DNA from: Pelagovum sp. HNIBRBA483
Lineage (GTDB): Bacteria > Pseudomonadota > Alphaproteobacteria > Rhodobacterales > Rhodobacteraceae
Direction: 5' to 3'
DNA: 64,000 bases
NCBI RefSeq assembly: GCF_040931995.1
Contig: NZ_CP162412.1
Coordinates: 868,001-932,000, forward strand
A program made the translations under genes and the position numbers. Below the pieces are notes generated by a model. The model was not told the origin of the DNA, made no database searches, and was given only the letters and a program-made list of their open reading frames with translations. This document shows, piece by piece, positions 49,356 through 57,416 of the stretch (the stretch's first letter is position 1; every line of letters starts with the position of its first letter).

Positions 49356-50588
49356 TTATTCAGCGTCGGCGATGATTTCCGCAAACTCTGCCTGAGCATC
49401 CGCTGCCGAGATCGAACCGTCAGCGAAGAACTCAGTGAACAGCGTATTGATCTGGTTCACCGTATCCGGCGTGATCAGCATCGTCGGATCAGGCAGGAGC
49501 GCGCCATCGGCGAGCAGGGCCAGACCCTTCTGCATGCAGTCGTTCGCGGCGGAGAGGTCGATATCACCGCGGACGGGAAGCGATCCTTTGGCAAGGTTGA
49601 ACGACACCTGTACATCCGGCTTCAGAAGCAGAGCCGCAAGCTCGGCCTGTGCCGCTGCTTGCTCTTCATCATCAAGCACGGGGAAGTAGAAGGCATCACC
49701 GCCGGTGGAGAGGCGTGGGTTTGTACCCAGACCTGGCAGACAGCTGTAGTCTTCGCCTGCGACGGAGCCAGCAACGGCAAATTCGCCCTGTGCCCAGTCA
49801 CCCATGATCTGACCGCCAGCCTGACCGGTGATTACGAGGTTGGTCGCATCGTTCCAGTTTTGCACGGTCGAATTGGCGGACATGGAGCGTGCTGCATCAG
49901 CCGCCGCGAAAACGGAAGCCACCTCGGCGCCGCCAGCGACGTCTGCATCCTTGTCACCATAGACGGACAAGAAGATGTCGCTCGGCAGAAGGCTCGCCAT
50001 CATCACGTTGAACGCGCCGGACTGTTGCCAACCTTCCTGACCCATCGCCATTGGGATCTTCCCTGCGGCTTCGAGCGCATCTGCAGAGTCTGCGAATTCT
50101 GCCCAGTTTGCTGGTACGTCGAGGCCCGCATCCGCAAACGCTTTGTGCGAAACCCAGAGCCACTGCCATGAGTGGATGTTGACCGGCGCGCAGTAAACGC
50201 GGCCATCGACCGTGCAAGATTCAAGCAGGGACGACGGGTTGACGAGGTCCAGCCAGCCTTCAGCTTCGGCAATATCGGTGATGTCGCGCAGTAAACCGGC
50301 TTCGATCAGCTCTTCAGCTTGGCGGCCATGGTTGAACTGGAAAGCCCCCATTGGATCGCCGCCGGTAATCCGGCTGATCATCACGGCGCGGGCATTTTCA
50401 CCACCGGCGATAGCGGCATCCACCCATGTGTGGCCCGTTGCATCGAATGCCTTGGCGAATTCCGCCACAGCGGCAGCTTCGCCACCTGATGTCCACCAGT
50501 GCATAACTTCGAGTTCAGTTGCGTTCGCAATGGTGGCGCTAGCGCTAACAAGCGCGGTCGCGGTCAAAAGTTTCTTGGTTAGTTTCAC
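49356..50588 (-). CDS. Carbohydrate ABC transporter substrate-binding protein
   Basis: 410 residues, GTG start after GGGAGGT. Signal peptide (MKLTKKLLTATALVSASA, cleaved near NAT). The mature protein is a family 1 sugar binder: LEVMHWWTSGGEAAAVAEF, DPMGAFQFNHGRQAEELIEAG, WQWLWVSHKAF and a C-terminal LVPDP-like segment. The nearest relatives in my memory are glucose/mannose- or glycoside-binding proteins. First gene of the leftward transport operon, with two LacI-type operators immediately before its ribosome binding site. Confidence 0.93.
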   Translation of the reverse strand: MKLTKKLLTATALVSASATIANATELEVMHWWTSGGEAAAVAEFAKAFDATGHTWVDAAIAGGENARAVMISRITGGDPMGAFQFNHGRQAEELIEAGLLRDITDIAEAEGWLDLVNPSSLLESCTVDGRVYCAPVNIHSWQWLWVSHKAFADAGLDVPANWAEFADSADALEAAGKIPMAMGQEGWQQSGAFNVMMASLLPSDIFLSVYGDKDADVAGGAEVASVFAAADAARSMSANSTVQNWNDATNLVITGQAGGQIMGDWAQGEFAVAGSVAGEDYSCLPGLGTNPRLSTGGDAFYFPVLDDEEQAAAQAELAALLLKPDVQVSFNLAKGSLPVRGDIDLSAANDCMQKGLALLADGALLPDPTMLITPDTVNQINTLFTEFFADGSISAADAQAEFAEIIADAE

Positions 50589-50604
50589 GATTATACCTCC
50601 CTAG

Positions 50605-50618
50605 CTATATCGTTATAG
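50605..50618. promoter_or_regulatory. LacI-type operator 1
   Basis: CTATATCGTTATAG: a near-palindromic 14-mer with the central CG step that LacI-family proteins use (left half CTATATC, right half reads CTATAAC on the other strand). It lies 17 bases before the binding-protein start. Confidence 0.65.
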
Positions 50619-50624
50619 AAATCA

Positions 50625-50638
50625 CTACATCGTTTTAG
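50625..50638. promoter_or_regulatory. LacI-type operator 2
   Basis: CTACATCGTTTTAG matches operator 1 in 11 of 14 positions (mismatches allowed in the arms) and starts exactly 20 bases from it, so both sites face the same side of the helix. Confidence 0.6.
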
Positions 50639-50787
50639 ATTTGCCTTGCAAGTAGTTTTTGAACCTGTTTCGATGAGATTGCGCAATATTCGTAAAAGCG
50701 AATGAGTCGTGCTCCCGTGCGGGCTTGAAACGAAGGTGAAAATAGCCGAAGCCAAGCTATGTGGGGCATATAAACAAGGACGAAGAC

Positions 50788-51837
50788 GTGCCTGAAGAGT
50801 TGAAAACGCCTGCCGGAATGTCGGCGCGAGATCTGCTGGAGCCGGGTGAAAAACCGACGCTCAAGACCCTTTCGCGGCTAAGCGGCATGGCGGTGCCAAC
50901 CGTCTCGCGGGCGCTGAAAGACGCGCCGGATATCAGTGACGCGACCAAAGAGAAAGTCCGGCGAATCGCGGCAGAGGTTGGTTATGTGCCGAACCGCGCC
51001 GGCGTCCGCCTGAGAACGGGCAAAACAAATGTCATTGCGCTGGTGCTTGGCTTGGACCGTCACATGATGACACACACCTCGGACCTGATCCGTTCAGTTT
51101 CTGAGGGCTTGGTGGGCACACCGTACCACCTGATTGTCATGCCGCGTCTATCAGACAAGCAACCGCTCGAGCGCATTCGCTACATCGTCGAAACCGGCTC
51201 AGCTGACGGTGTCATAATGAACCAGACAAGCGAAAACGATCCGCGCGCGGCGTTCATGATGGAGCGTCAATTTCCGTTCGCGACGCATGGCCGGACCTCA
51301 TTGGAAACGCCCCATGCATTTTATGACTTTGATAACTGGGCATTTGCACGTCAGGCATTGCAGAAACTCGCGTCGCGCGGGCGCAGGAAGGTTCTGACGA
51401 TCCTGCCGCCATCGGATCACTTCTACAGTCAGGACACGCTGAGCGGCCTGAAAGAAGGGGCGGTGCAAACGGGCATAGAGCTCCGCTTCAACGAAAAGGT
51501 CGATAGTGACTCGGATATCGAGTTGATCGAGCAGCACATCCTTGAGCGGCTCAAAGATGAGCCGGAGATTGACGCAATCATCGGCTCCTCAACCGCAGCC
51601 GTGATGGCCGCTGTCAACGCAGCGGAAGCGATGGGCCGGACCATCGGCAGCGATACGGATGTGGTTGGCCGTGACTCGATCCGCTTCCTCAAGCAGTTCC
51701 GAAAAGAGGTCATTGCGGTGCATGAGGATGTCACGAAGGCGGGCCATTTCCTTGCTGGCGCGATATTGAGCGCCATTGCGGACCCTGAAGCGCCGCCGCT
51801 TCAAGGAATGGATATTCCGCAAGGCGAATTTCTTTAA
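50788..51837 (+). CDS. LacI-family transcriptional regulator
   Basis: 349 residues from GTG 50788, chosen because AAGGA lies seven bases before it; a GTG at 50761 in frame lacks a site. The DNA-binding part is TLKTLSRLSGMAVPTVSRAL with the hinge YVPNRAGVRLRTGKTN, and the rest is the periplasmic-binding-protein-like effector domain. It resembles regulators of alpha-glucoside or sugar ABC operons. It is divergent from the transport operon and upstream of a second enzyme pair, so it probably represses both. Confidence 0.92.
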   Translation: MPEELKTPAGMSARDLLEPGEKPTLKTLSRLSGMAVPTVSRALKDAPDISDATKEKVRRIAAEVGYVPNRAGVRLRTGKTNVIALVLGLDRHMMTHTSDLIRSVSEGLVGTPYHLIVMPRLSDKQPLERIRYIVETGSADGVIMNQTSENDPRAAFMMERQFPFATHGRTSLETPHAFYDFDNWAFARQALQKLASRGRRKVLTILPPSDHFYSQDTLSGLKEGAVQTGIELRFNEKVDSDSDIELIEQHILERLKDEPEIDAIIGSSTAAVMAAVNAAEAMGRTIGSDTDVVGRDSIRFLKQFRKEVIAVHEDVTKAGHFLAGAILSAIADPEAPPLQGMDIPQGEFL

Positions 51838-51860
51838 TTTTCGACAAAGTGGAGGGTCGA

Positions 51861-52916
51861 ATGCCATCACAAATCAAGGGTCCAGCGCTGTTCTTGGCGC
51901 AATTTGCGGGGGATGAGGCCCCGTTCAACACGCTGGGCGGGATCGCGAAATGGGCGGCCGATCTGGGCTACAAGGGGGTGCAAATTCCCTCGTTCGACGC
52001 GCGGCTTTTCGATCTCGATAAAGCAGCCGAAAGCCAGGATTATTGTGACGAGGTGAAAGGAATTTGCGCCGAGGCGGGTGTCGAGATCACCGAGCTTTCG
52101 ACCCATCTGCAGGGGCAACTCGTCGCGGTAAACCCAGCATATGATACGGCTTTTGACGCATTTGCACCGGCGAGCGTTCATAGAAACCCGAAAGCACGGC
52201 AGGCATGGGCCGTGGAGCAGGTCAAGAAAGCGGCCAATGCATCGCGGCGCCTTGGCCTTGATCATACGGTGAGCTTTTCCGGCTCACTTGCCTTTCCTTA
52301 TCTTTATCCGTGGCCGCAACGCCCTGATGGCCTGATTGGGGAAGCCTTCGCCGAGCTTGCCCGCCGCTGGCTGCCGATCTTTGATCGCTACGCGGACTTG
52401 GGCGTCGATATCGGTTTTGAGTTGCATCCCGGCGAGGATCTCTTTGACGGGGCAACGTGGGAGATGTTTCTTGATCGTGTGAAGGGCCATAAAGCGGCGA
52501 TGATCAACTATGATCCGTCGCATTTCCTGCTTCAGCAGATGGACTATCTGGCTTTTATCGACCTCTACCATGACAGGATCAACGCCTTTCATGTGAAGGA
52601 CGCAGAGTTCAATCCTGATGGTCGTCAGGGGGTCTATTCCGGCTATCAGCCTTGGGCGCAGCGGGCAGGGCGGTTCCGTTCCTTGGGAGATGGGCAGGTC
52701 GATTTTGCCGCGATCTTTTCTAAGCTGACACAATATGGTTATGACAGTTGGGCGGTTCTCGAATGGGAGTGCTGCGTGAAATCGGCAGAGCAGGGGGCCG
52801 CAGAAGGCGCGCCCTTCATTGAAAGCCATCTGATCGAGCCGCCTGCGCGCGCATTTGACGATTTTGCAGGCGGCGAAAGGGATGAGGCGCAAATCAAAAG
52901 GATGCTTGGACTATGA
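51861..52916 (+). CDS. Sugar phosphate isomerase/epimerase-like TIM-barrel protein
   Basis: 351 residues, ATG after GGAGGG. Larger than the other TIM-barrel protein of the locus. Metal ligands are probably in GFELHPGED (Glu), INYDPSHF (Asp), FHVKDAEF (His) and VLEWECC (Glu). The pattern PYLYPWPQRPDGLI between them is conserved in this group. Isomerase or, given the paired dehydrogenase, a 3-keto-glycoside lyase or hydratase. Its stop overlaps the following gene by ATGA. Confidence 0.87.
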   Translation: MPSQIKGPALFLAQFAGDEAPFNTLGGIAKWAADLGYKGVQIPSFDARLFDLDKAAESQDYCDEVKGICAEAGVEITELSTHLQGQLVAVNPAYDTAFDAFAPASVHRNPKARQAWAVEQVKKAANASRRLGLDHTVSFSGSLAFPYLYPWPQRPDGLIGEAFAELARRWLPIFDRYADLGVDIGFELHPGEDLFDGATWEMFLDRVKGHKAAMINYDPSHFLLQQMDYLAFIDLYHDRINAFHVKDAEFNPDGRQGVYSGYQPWAQRAGRFRSLGDGQVDFAAIFSKLTQYGYDSWAVLEWECCVKSAEQGAAEGAPFIESHLIEPPARAFDDFAGGERDEAQIKRMLGL

Positions 52917-54022
52917 CGAGGCTCAAACTAGGCATGGTTGGCGGCGGGCAGGGGGCCTTTATCGGAGGTGTTCACCGGATTGCCGCGCGCCTTGATGGCA
53001 AGTGGGACTTGGTGGCAGGCGCTTTGTCGTCGGATCCCGACCGCGCCGCGGCCAGCGCCGTGGAGTTGGGCATCGCGCCCGAGCGGTCCTATGCGTTATA
53101 CGAGGAGATGGCGCAGGCTGAGGCCGCCCGGCCCGACGGTATTGATGCGGTTGCCATCGTGACGCCGAACCATGTGCATGCGGGACCGGCGGTCGCGTTC
53201 CTGAACGCAGGTATCAATGTTATTTGCGACAAACCGCTTGCCGCCACCGCAGAGCAGGCCGCAGCGATCCGTGCGGCGGCGGAGGCCTCCAAGGCGCGTT
53301 TCTTCCTGACCCACAATTACACCGGCTATCCGCTTATGCGGCAGGCGCGGGCGATGATCGCGCGGGGCGCGTTGGGGCGGCTGCGGGTCATTCAGGCAGA
53401 GTATGCGCAAGATTGGCTGGCTGAAGAGACATCGAACAAACAGGCGGACTGGCGGACCGACCCCGCGCAATCCGGTGCCGGTGCAATTGGTGATATCGGC
53501 ACACATGCATTTAATCTTCTGTCATTTGTCTCGGGTCTGGAGGCGGAAGCGCTGATGGCGGAGCTGCATTCTTTCGTTGATGGCCGCCGCGTGGATGACA
53601 ATGCCCATATCATGCTGCGCATGGCAGGTGGCGCACGCGGCATGCTCTGGGCCAGTCAGGTCGCCGTCGGCAATGAAAACGCCCTGCGCCTGCGGATCTT
53701 TGGTGATAAGGGCGGCATCGAATGGGCGCAGGAAAATCCCAACGTGATGACCGTGACCCGTTTTGGTGAGCCTAAGCAGATCATCACCCGCGGCGGGGCC
53801 GGTCTGGGGGAGGGAGCGGCTGACGGAACCCGCATCCCGCCCGGGCATCCGGAGGGCTATCTGGAAGGGTTTGCCAATCTCTACAGTGATGCGGCCGATG
53901 TGATCGCGGGGGGCAGTGACGGCGCGTATCTGCCCGGACTCCGCGAAGGGCTGGACGGCATGTGGTTTATCGCGGCCTGTCAGCAAAGCTCGGCGCAAGG
54001 CGGTGTGTGGGTGGCGCGGTAG
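52913..54022 (+). CDS. Gfo/Idh/MocA-family oxidoreductase
   Basis: 369 residues. Start MTRLKLGMVGGGQGAFIG (Rossmann), IVTPNHVHAGPAVAFLNAG, ICDKPLA with the catalytic Lys, and GAGAIGDIGTHAFNL with Asp and His in the active-site loop. Sugar or glycoside dehydrogenase using NAD(P). Translationally coupled to the TIM-barrel gene. This is the second dehydrogenase of the locus and differs enough from the first to have a separate step. Confidence 0.9.
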   Translation: MTRLKLGMVGGGQGAFIGGVHRIAARLDGKWDLVAGALSSDPDRAAASAVELGIAPERSYALYEEMAQAEAARPDGIDAVAIVTPNHVHAGPAVAFLNAGINVICDKPLAATAEQAAAIRAAAEASKARFFLTHNYTGYPLMRQARAMIARGALGRLRVIQAEYAQDWLAEETSNKQADWRTDPAQSGAGAIGDIGTHAFNLLSFVSGLEAEALMAELHSFVDGRRVDDNAHIMLRMAGGARGMLWASQVAVGNENALRLRIFGDKGGIEWAQENPNVMTVTRFGEPKQIITRGGAGLGEGAADGTRIPPGHPEGYLEGFANLYSDAADVIAGGSDGAYLPGLREGLDGMWFIAACQQSSAQGGVWVAR

Positions 54023-54028
54023 GGGGCG

Positions 54029-54541
54029 CTAACCCGTCGCGCGGACGTGATTGTTTGCGACCTGAACGCGGGTTTGTTGGCCCATCAGGTCAAGAAGCAC
54101 CCAGACACGCAGATCCGGCGTGATCGTCTCGACGGTTGCGACGAAATTGGCAAATGGGCCGGAAAGGATTTCGACAGCGCTACCGGCTGTCAGCACCGGC
54201 GCCGGCTGCAAAACACCGTCTGCATCGCAGCGGGCTGCGAGGTCATCAATCAGTGCCGATGGCACTGCGCGTGGCCGCTGATCAAAGCTCACCAATCGGC
54301 TCACCCCCGAAGTTGCGTTTATTTTCCGCCACGGCGCGGATGCCGGGTCGAAGCCGACGAAGAGATATCCGGGAAAGAGGGGGCGAAGCGCCTCGACGAA
54401 ACGCCCGGATTGGCGGCGGGTGACCCGATGCTGCGGCAGGAACGTCGCAAACCCTTGCCGATCGAGATTTCGGACCGCAATACGCTGTGCGTTGGGTTTG
54501 AGCTGTGCGAGGAACCACTGCAAGTCAGGTTTGTTTTGCAT
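54029..54541 (-). CDS. Specialised NusG paralogue (RfaH/LoaP-like antiterminator)
   Basis: 170 residues from ATG 54541 (CGGAGACAGC before it; the frame continues to 54604 with unlikely residues). The NGN domain has WFLAQLKPNAQRIAVRNL, FLPQHRV and LFPGYLFVGFDP; the C-terminal KOW part has AGSAVEILSGPFANFVATVE. Genuine NusG is usually encoded beside secE and rpl genes; this copy beside a polysaccharide locus is therefore a specialised paralogue that likely helps RNA polymerase read through the long EPS operon. It is transcribed away from the locus, with its own promoter region. Confidence 0.88.
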   Translation of the reverse strand: MQNKPDLQWFLAQLKPNAQRIAVRNLDRQGFATFLPQHRVTRRQSGRFVEALRPLFPGYLFVGFDPASAPWRKINATSGVSRLVSFDQRPRAVPSALIDDLAARCDADGVLQPAPVLTAGSAVEILSGPFANFVATVETITPDLRVWVLLDLMGQQTRVQVANNHVRATG

Positions 54542-54918
54542 GCTGTCTCCGCTCGTTTGGCGCGCGCGTCTCTTCCGCGATAGGACACGCTCATGATTGA
54601 GCAAAGTCTATCATGGCTTTGGGGGCGGAGGGAAGCGTTGTGGTTTGAAAGCCTTGCTCGTTGTGTCGCGGTCGGGAAAGTCTCTCCGTGATTGCTGCGT
54701 CGGCACCTGTGGCGCAGGCTAGGACGGCAGCGGGGAAAAATCACAAGAATACATCGCAGTATCCTCTTGTAGGCCTTGCGGCAGGGCGTGTTTTCGCGTA
54801 GCGCTCAAAATCGAGCGGACATGGAAATGACGCCACAAAATCGAACAGACGAATGTGCCCGGGCTCGTGCGAGCGCCGGTGCGGTAGCCGTTCTCAAGCC
54901 CGCCTGCGGGGCGCCATA
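54542..54918 (+). promoter_or_regulatory. Divergent promoter region with ops-like element
   Basis: A 377-base gap between the NusG paralogue and the EPS regulator holds no gene. At 54881-54888 GCGGTAGC matches the core of the ops element bound by RfaH-type factors; directly before it is an 8-bp hairpin with one bulge (54859-54879, CCGGGCTC-GTGC-GAGC-g-CCGG). Confidence 0.4.
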
Positions 54919-55287
54919 GTGGCCAGCCGTCGCGACCTGCATCAAGAAGAAGTGCGTTTCCGCATTTTGCGTCTGCTGAATGACGATCCTGAGCTGTCCA
55001 CCCGACAGATCGCCGATGCGGTTGGGATCTCTAACGGCTCTGCGTATTATTGCATCAACGCGCTGATGAAGAAGGGTCTGATCAAACTCGGTAATTTTCG
55101 CGCCTCCGAGCAAAAGGGGCGTTACGCCTATGTGCTCACGCCGCGTGGGATCCGTGAAAAAACGGTGCTTACGGCGAAGTTCCTTGAGCGGAAACTGGCC
55201 GAATACGAAGCCCTGAAAGCCGAGATCGCCGCGCTTGAGGATGAGGTTGGGGCGGCTGTCCCGGCTCGTCGCGTGGGGCGTGGATGA
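54919..55287 (+). CDS. EPS-associated MarR-type transcriptional regulator
   Basis: 122 residues from GTG 54919, selected because the protein there aligns with the family start (RRDLHQEEVRFRILRLLNDD). A winged helix follows (LSTRQIADAVGISNGSAYYCINALMKK, split by the recognition turn) with the wing FRASEQKGRYAYVLTPRG, then a C-terminal coiled coil (FLERKLAEYEALKAEIAAL). This matches the short MarR-like family found with exopolysaccharide loci. It probably controls the genes to its right. No strong ribosome binding site precedes the GTG. Confidence 0.85.
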   Translation: MASRRDLHQEEVRFRILRLLNDDPELSTRQIADAVGISNGSAYYCINALMKKGLIKLGNFRASEQKGRYAYVLTPRGIREKTVLTAKFLERKLAEYEALKAEIAALEDEVGAAVPARRVGRG

Positions 55288-55354
55288 GGGGTGTGGCGAG
55301 AGCTGGGGTTATCGTGAGTAACAGTAAAGTAGTGATGATTTAGTGTTCGTAGCT

Positions 55355-56186
55355 CCTAGCGTCAGGTCCCATTGATTTCCGTCTTGCCGCGTGGTTAACG
55401 GCTCAAAAACGAGCGGCAAATATGTCTGATATTTTTCTGGTTGAGCGACGTGCAGATGGCGCGCCTTGAGCCCTTCTTTCCCCAATTCCACCGCAATCCA
55501 CGCGTTGATGATCGTCGCGTGTTGAGTGGGATTATCTTCGTCAATCGCATTGGCTTGCGTTGGTGCGATGCGCCCGTTGCCTAGGGCCCGCACAAAACAC
55601 TCTACAACCGTTGGAGCGATAAGGGCATCGTCGCATAGATGATGATGAGACTGGCGGCCAATCATGGCGAAGATCAGGCCGTGACGATTGATGTGAGCTA
55701 TCTTAAGGCCCACAGTGCAGCAATAAGCATGGGCGTCAAATAAAAGGGGGTGTGGTCGTCTGATCGGGCGCACGAAGGGTGACATGAACACCAAGTTGCA
55801 CGCAATCCGTGATAGCCAGGGACGCCCTCTCAACCTGGTCGTTACCCCGGTCATGTTAGCGACTATATGGGGGCAAGGGCGTCGCTCAGCAGCCTGCCCG
55901 ATGTTGACTGGCTGCTCGGGTATCGCGGCTATGACGCGGATTGGGTCAGAGAAGCGTTTAAAGACAGAGGGATAAGATCCTGCATCCCAGGTCGGAAACG
56001 GCGCAAGAAAGCCGTGAAATACGACAGGAGCCGCTACAAACGCCGCAACCGGATTGAGATCATGTTTGGCAGGCTGACGGATTGGCGGCGTGTCGCAACC
56101 CGCTATGATCGCTGTCCCAGAGTCTCCCGGTCCGCCGTAGCCCTCGCAGCGCTCGTCATTTACTGGTTATGAGCCCTGACCCTAGC
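55355..56186 (+). mobile_element. Decayed IS5-family insertion sequence
   Basis: Imperfect terminal inverted repeats bound the element: CCTAGCGTCAGGTCCCAT at the left and, reading inward from the right, GCTAGGGTCAGGGCTCAT (14 of 18 bases agree). The length of about 832 bases fits an IS5-type element with one transposase gene. It sits between the EPS regulator and the first biosynthetic gene. Confidence 0.75.
55422..56172 (+). pseudogene. IS5-family transposase, broken by frameshifts and stops
   Basis: Pieces of one transposase lie in order but in different frames: MSDIF, then after a one-base slip WLSDVQMARLEPFFP, DDRRVLSGIIFVNRIGLRW, a stop or shift near 55590, MNTKLHAIRDSQGRPLNL, and LPDVDWLLGYRGYDADW followed by the intact C terminus RRNRIEIMFGRL and ALAALVIYWL. 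The DDE residues are therefore spread over non-contiguous frames, so no functional protein is made. Confidence 0.88.
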
Positions 56187-56316
56187 AAGGATGAACTCAG
56201 TCTTCAGATGTTGCTCGTATGCTCAAATTTTTCTAATTGAAGTCTAACGGACCGATAATAAGTGACAGACTCCAACTGTGTACAGAATTTTTTAATAGTC
56301 AAATGACGGATTGCCA

Positions 56317-57405
56317 ATGAAGCCGATTATCGAAGTTAAGGGTATTGCGTTCCCGAATAAGGGTGCGGAAATGCTTTTGGTGGCGTGTATAGACCAGCTG
56401 GAAAGACGTGGCTGTTATGCGGCGCTCGAGCCCTACAGTCCATTCGAGTACAAGTTGCGTTATCCGTTGTTTACAAAGGCCCGTATCCAGCGTTTCGGGG
56501 TGAACATACTTAGTCTGCTTAATCTGCTACCACGCTATGCCCGTGAACGCTTGGGCTATATCCGACCGTCCGAATTGGCGTTGGCGCTGGATGCCTCAGG
56601 ATTTGCCTACGGAGCTCCTTGGCCTGTATCCATAGCGTACGAACGATTGCTCGGCGAAAAACTTTCTTGCCCAGTTGTAATGCTGCCACAATCATGGGGT
56701 AAATTCGACACCTTAGCGCAAATGAAGGTGGCAAAGGTTTTGAATGCGCGCGCTGCTCTTGTCTTTGCACGAGAACCTGAGGGCGCTGACAACTTCGAAA
56801 AGGCTACGGGTAAGCGCCCGCTAGTTGTGCCGGACATTACATTCGGCGTTACGGTTTCCCCCGCTGAGATCTCACGTGACGTATTGTTCATACCCAACTT
56901 CCAAGTCGAGAGACGCGAGGGTGCAGACTATATAGAGACCCTGATCGATGCTGCACGGAGTTTATTGATTGCCGGTCGTCAGGTTGCTTTGCTGAACCAC
57001 GAAGGCCCGAAGGATCTTGAAATCTGCTATCGGGTCCGCGATCGGCTGGTTGCCGAGGGTTTCGATGTGAAAGTGTTGGACCCCGAAACCGGACTTGAAG
57101 CCAAGGCAATTATCGGCGCCGCGCGCTTTGTTGTGACCTCACGCTATCACGGGCTTATCGCAGCCCTGTCGCAGGGTGTTGCCTGCTATCCTGTGGGCTG
57201 GTCCTACAAGTATGTCTCGGCCATGCACCTCTTCGGTATAGAAATCGAAGAAAGCGTGGGCCATCCCGAACACGTGTCGGATCGCGCCATGTCAGCAGAG
57301 TACTGTGACCAGTTTCAGTCTGCCGCTTACATCGCGCGCCTCGACGAGATCCGTGACCAGGTAGTTGCTATGTGGGATCAAGTATTTGCCTTGATCCGTT
57401 CGTAG
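56317..57405 (+). CDS. Polysaccharide pyruvyl transferase family protein
   Basis: 362 residues from ATG 56317 (a TTG six bases earlier is in frame). Family marks are FPNKGAEMLLVACIDQLE near the start, MLPQSWGKF in the middle and SRYHGLIAALSQGVACYPVGWSYK near the end (two blocks of the CsaB/WcaK fold). The enzyme adds a pyruvate ketal from PEP to a sugar of the repeating unit, giving an acidic polysaccharide. First biosynthetic gene after the decayed insertion sequence. Confidence 0.88.
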   Translation: MKPIIEVKGIAFPNKGAEMLLVACIDQLERRGCYAALEPYSPFEYKLRYPLFTKARIQRFGVNILSLLNLLPRYARERLGYIRPSELALALDASGFAYGAPWPVSIAYERLLGEKLSCPVVMLPQSWGKFDTLAQMKVAKVLNARAALVFAREPEGADNFEKATGKRPLVVPDITFGVTVSPAEISRDVLFIPNFQVERREGADYIETLIDAARSLLIAGRQVALLNHEGPKDLEICYRVRDRLVAEGFDVKVLDPETGLEAKAIIGAARFVVTSRYHGLIAALSQGVACYPVGWSYKYVSAMHLFGIEIEESVGHPEHVSDRAMSAEYCDQFQSAAYIARLDEIRDQVVAMWDQVFALIRS

Positions 57406-57416
57406 TGGCGTGACGC

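Noticed and set aside
54775-54800. GCGGCAGGGCGTG as a second ops element
   Set aside because: It matches the ops core only with an inserted base and lies far upstream; the GCGGTAGC at 54881 is the better match.
55309-55854. A 181-codon minus-strand frame in the decayed insertion sequence
   Set aside because: It is antisense to transposase fragments that can be read in the plus direction, so it is not a gene.
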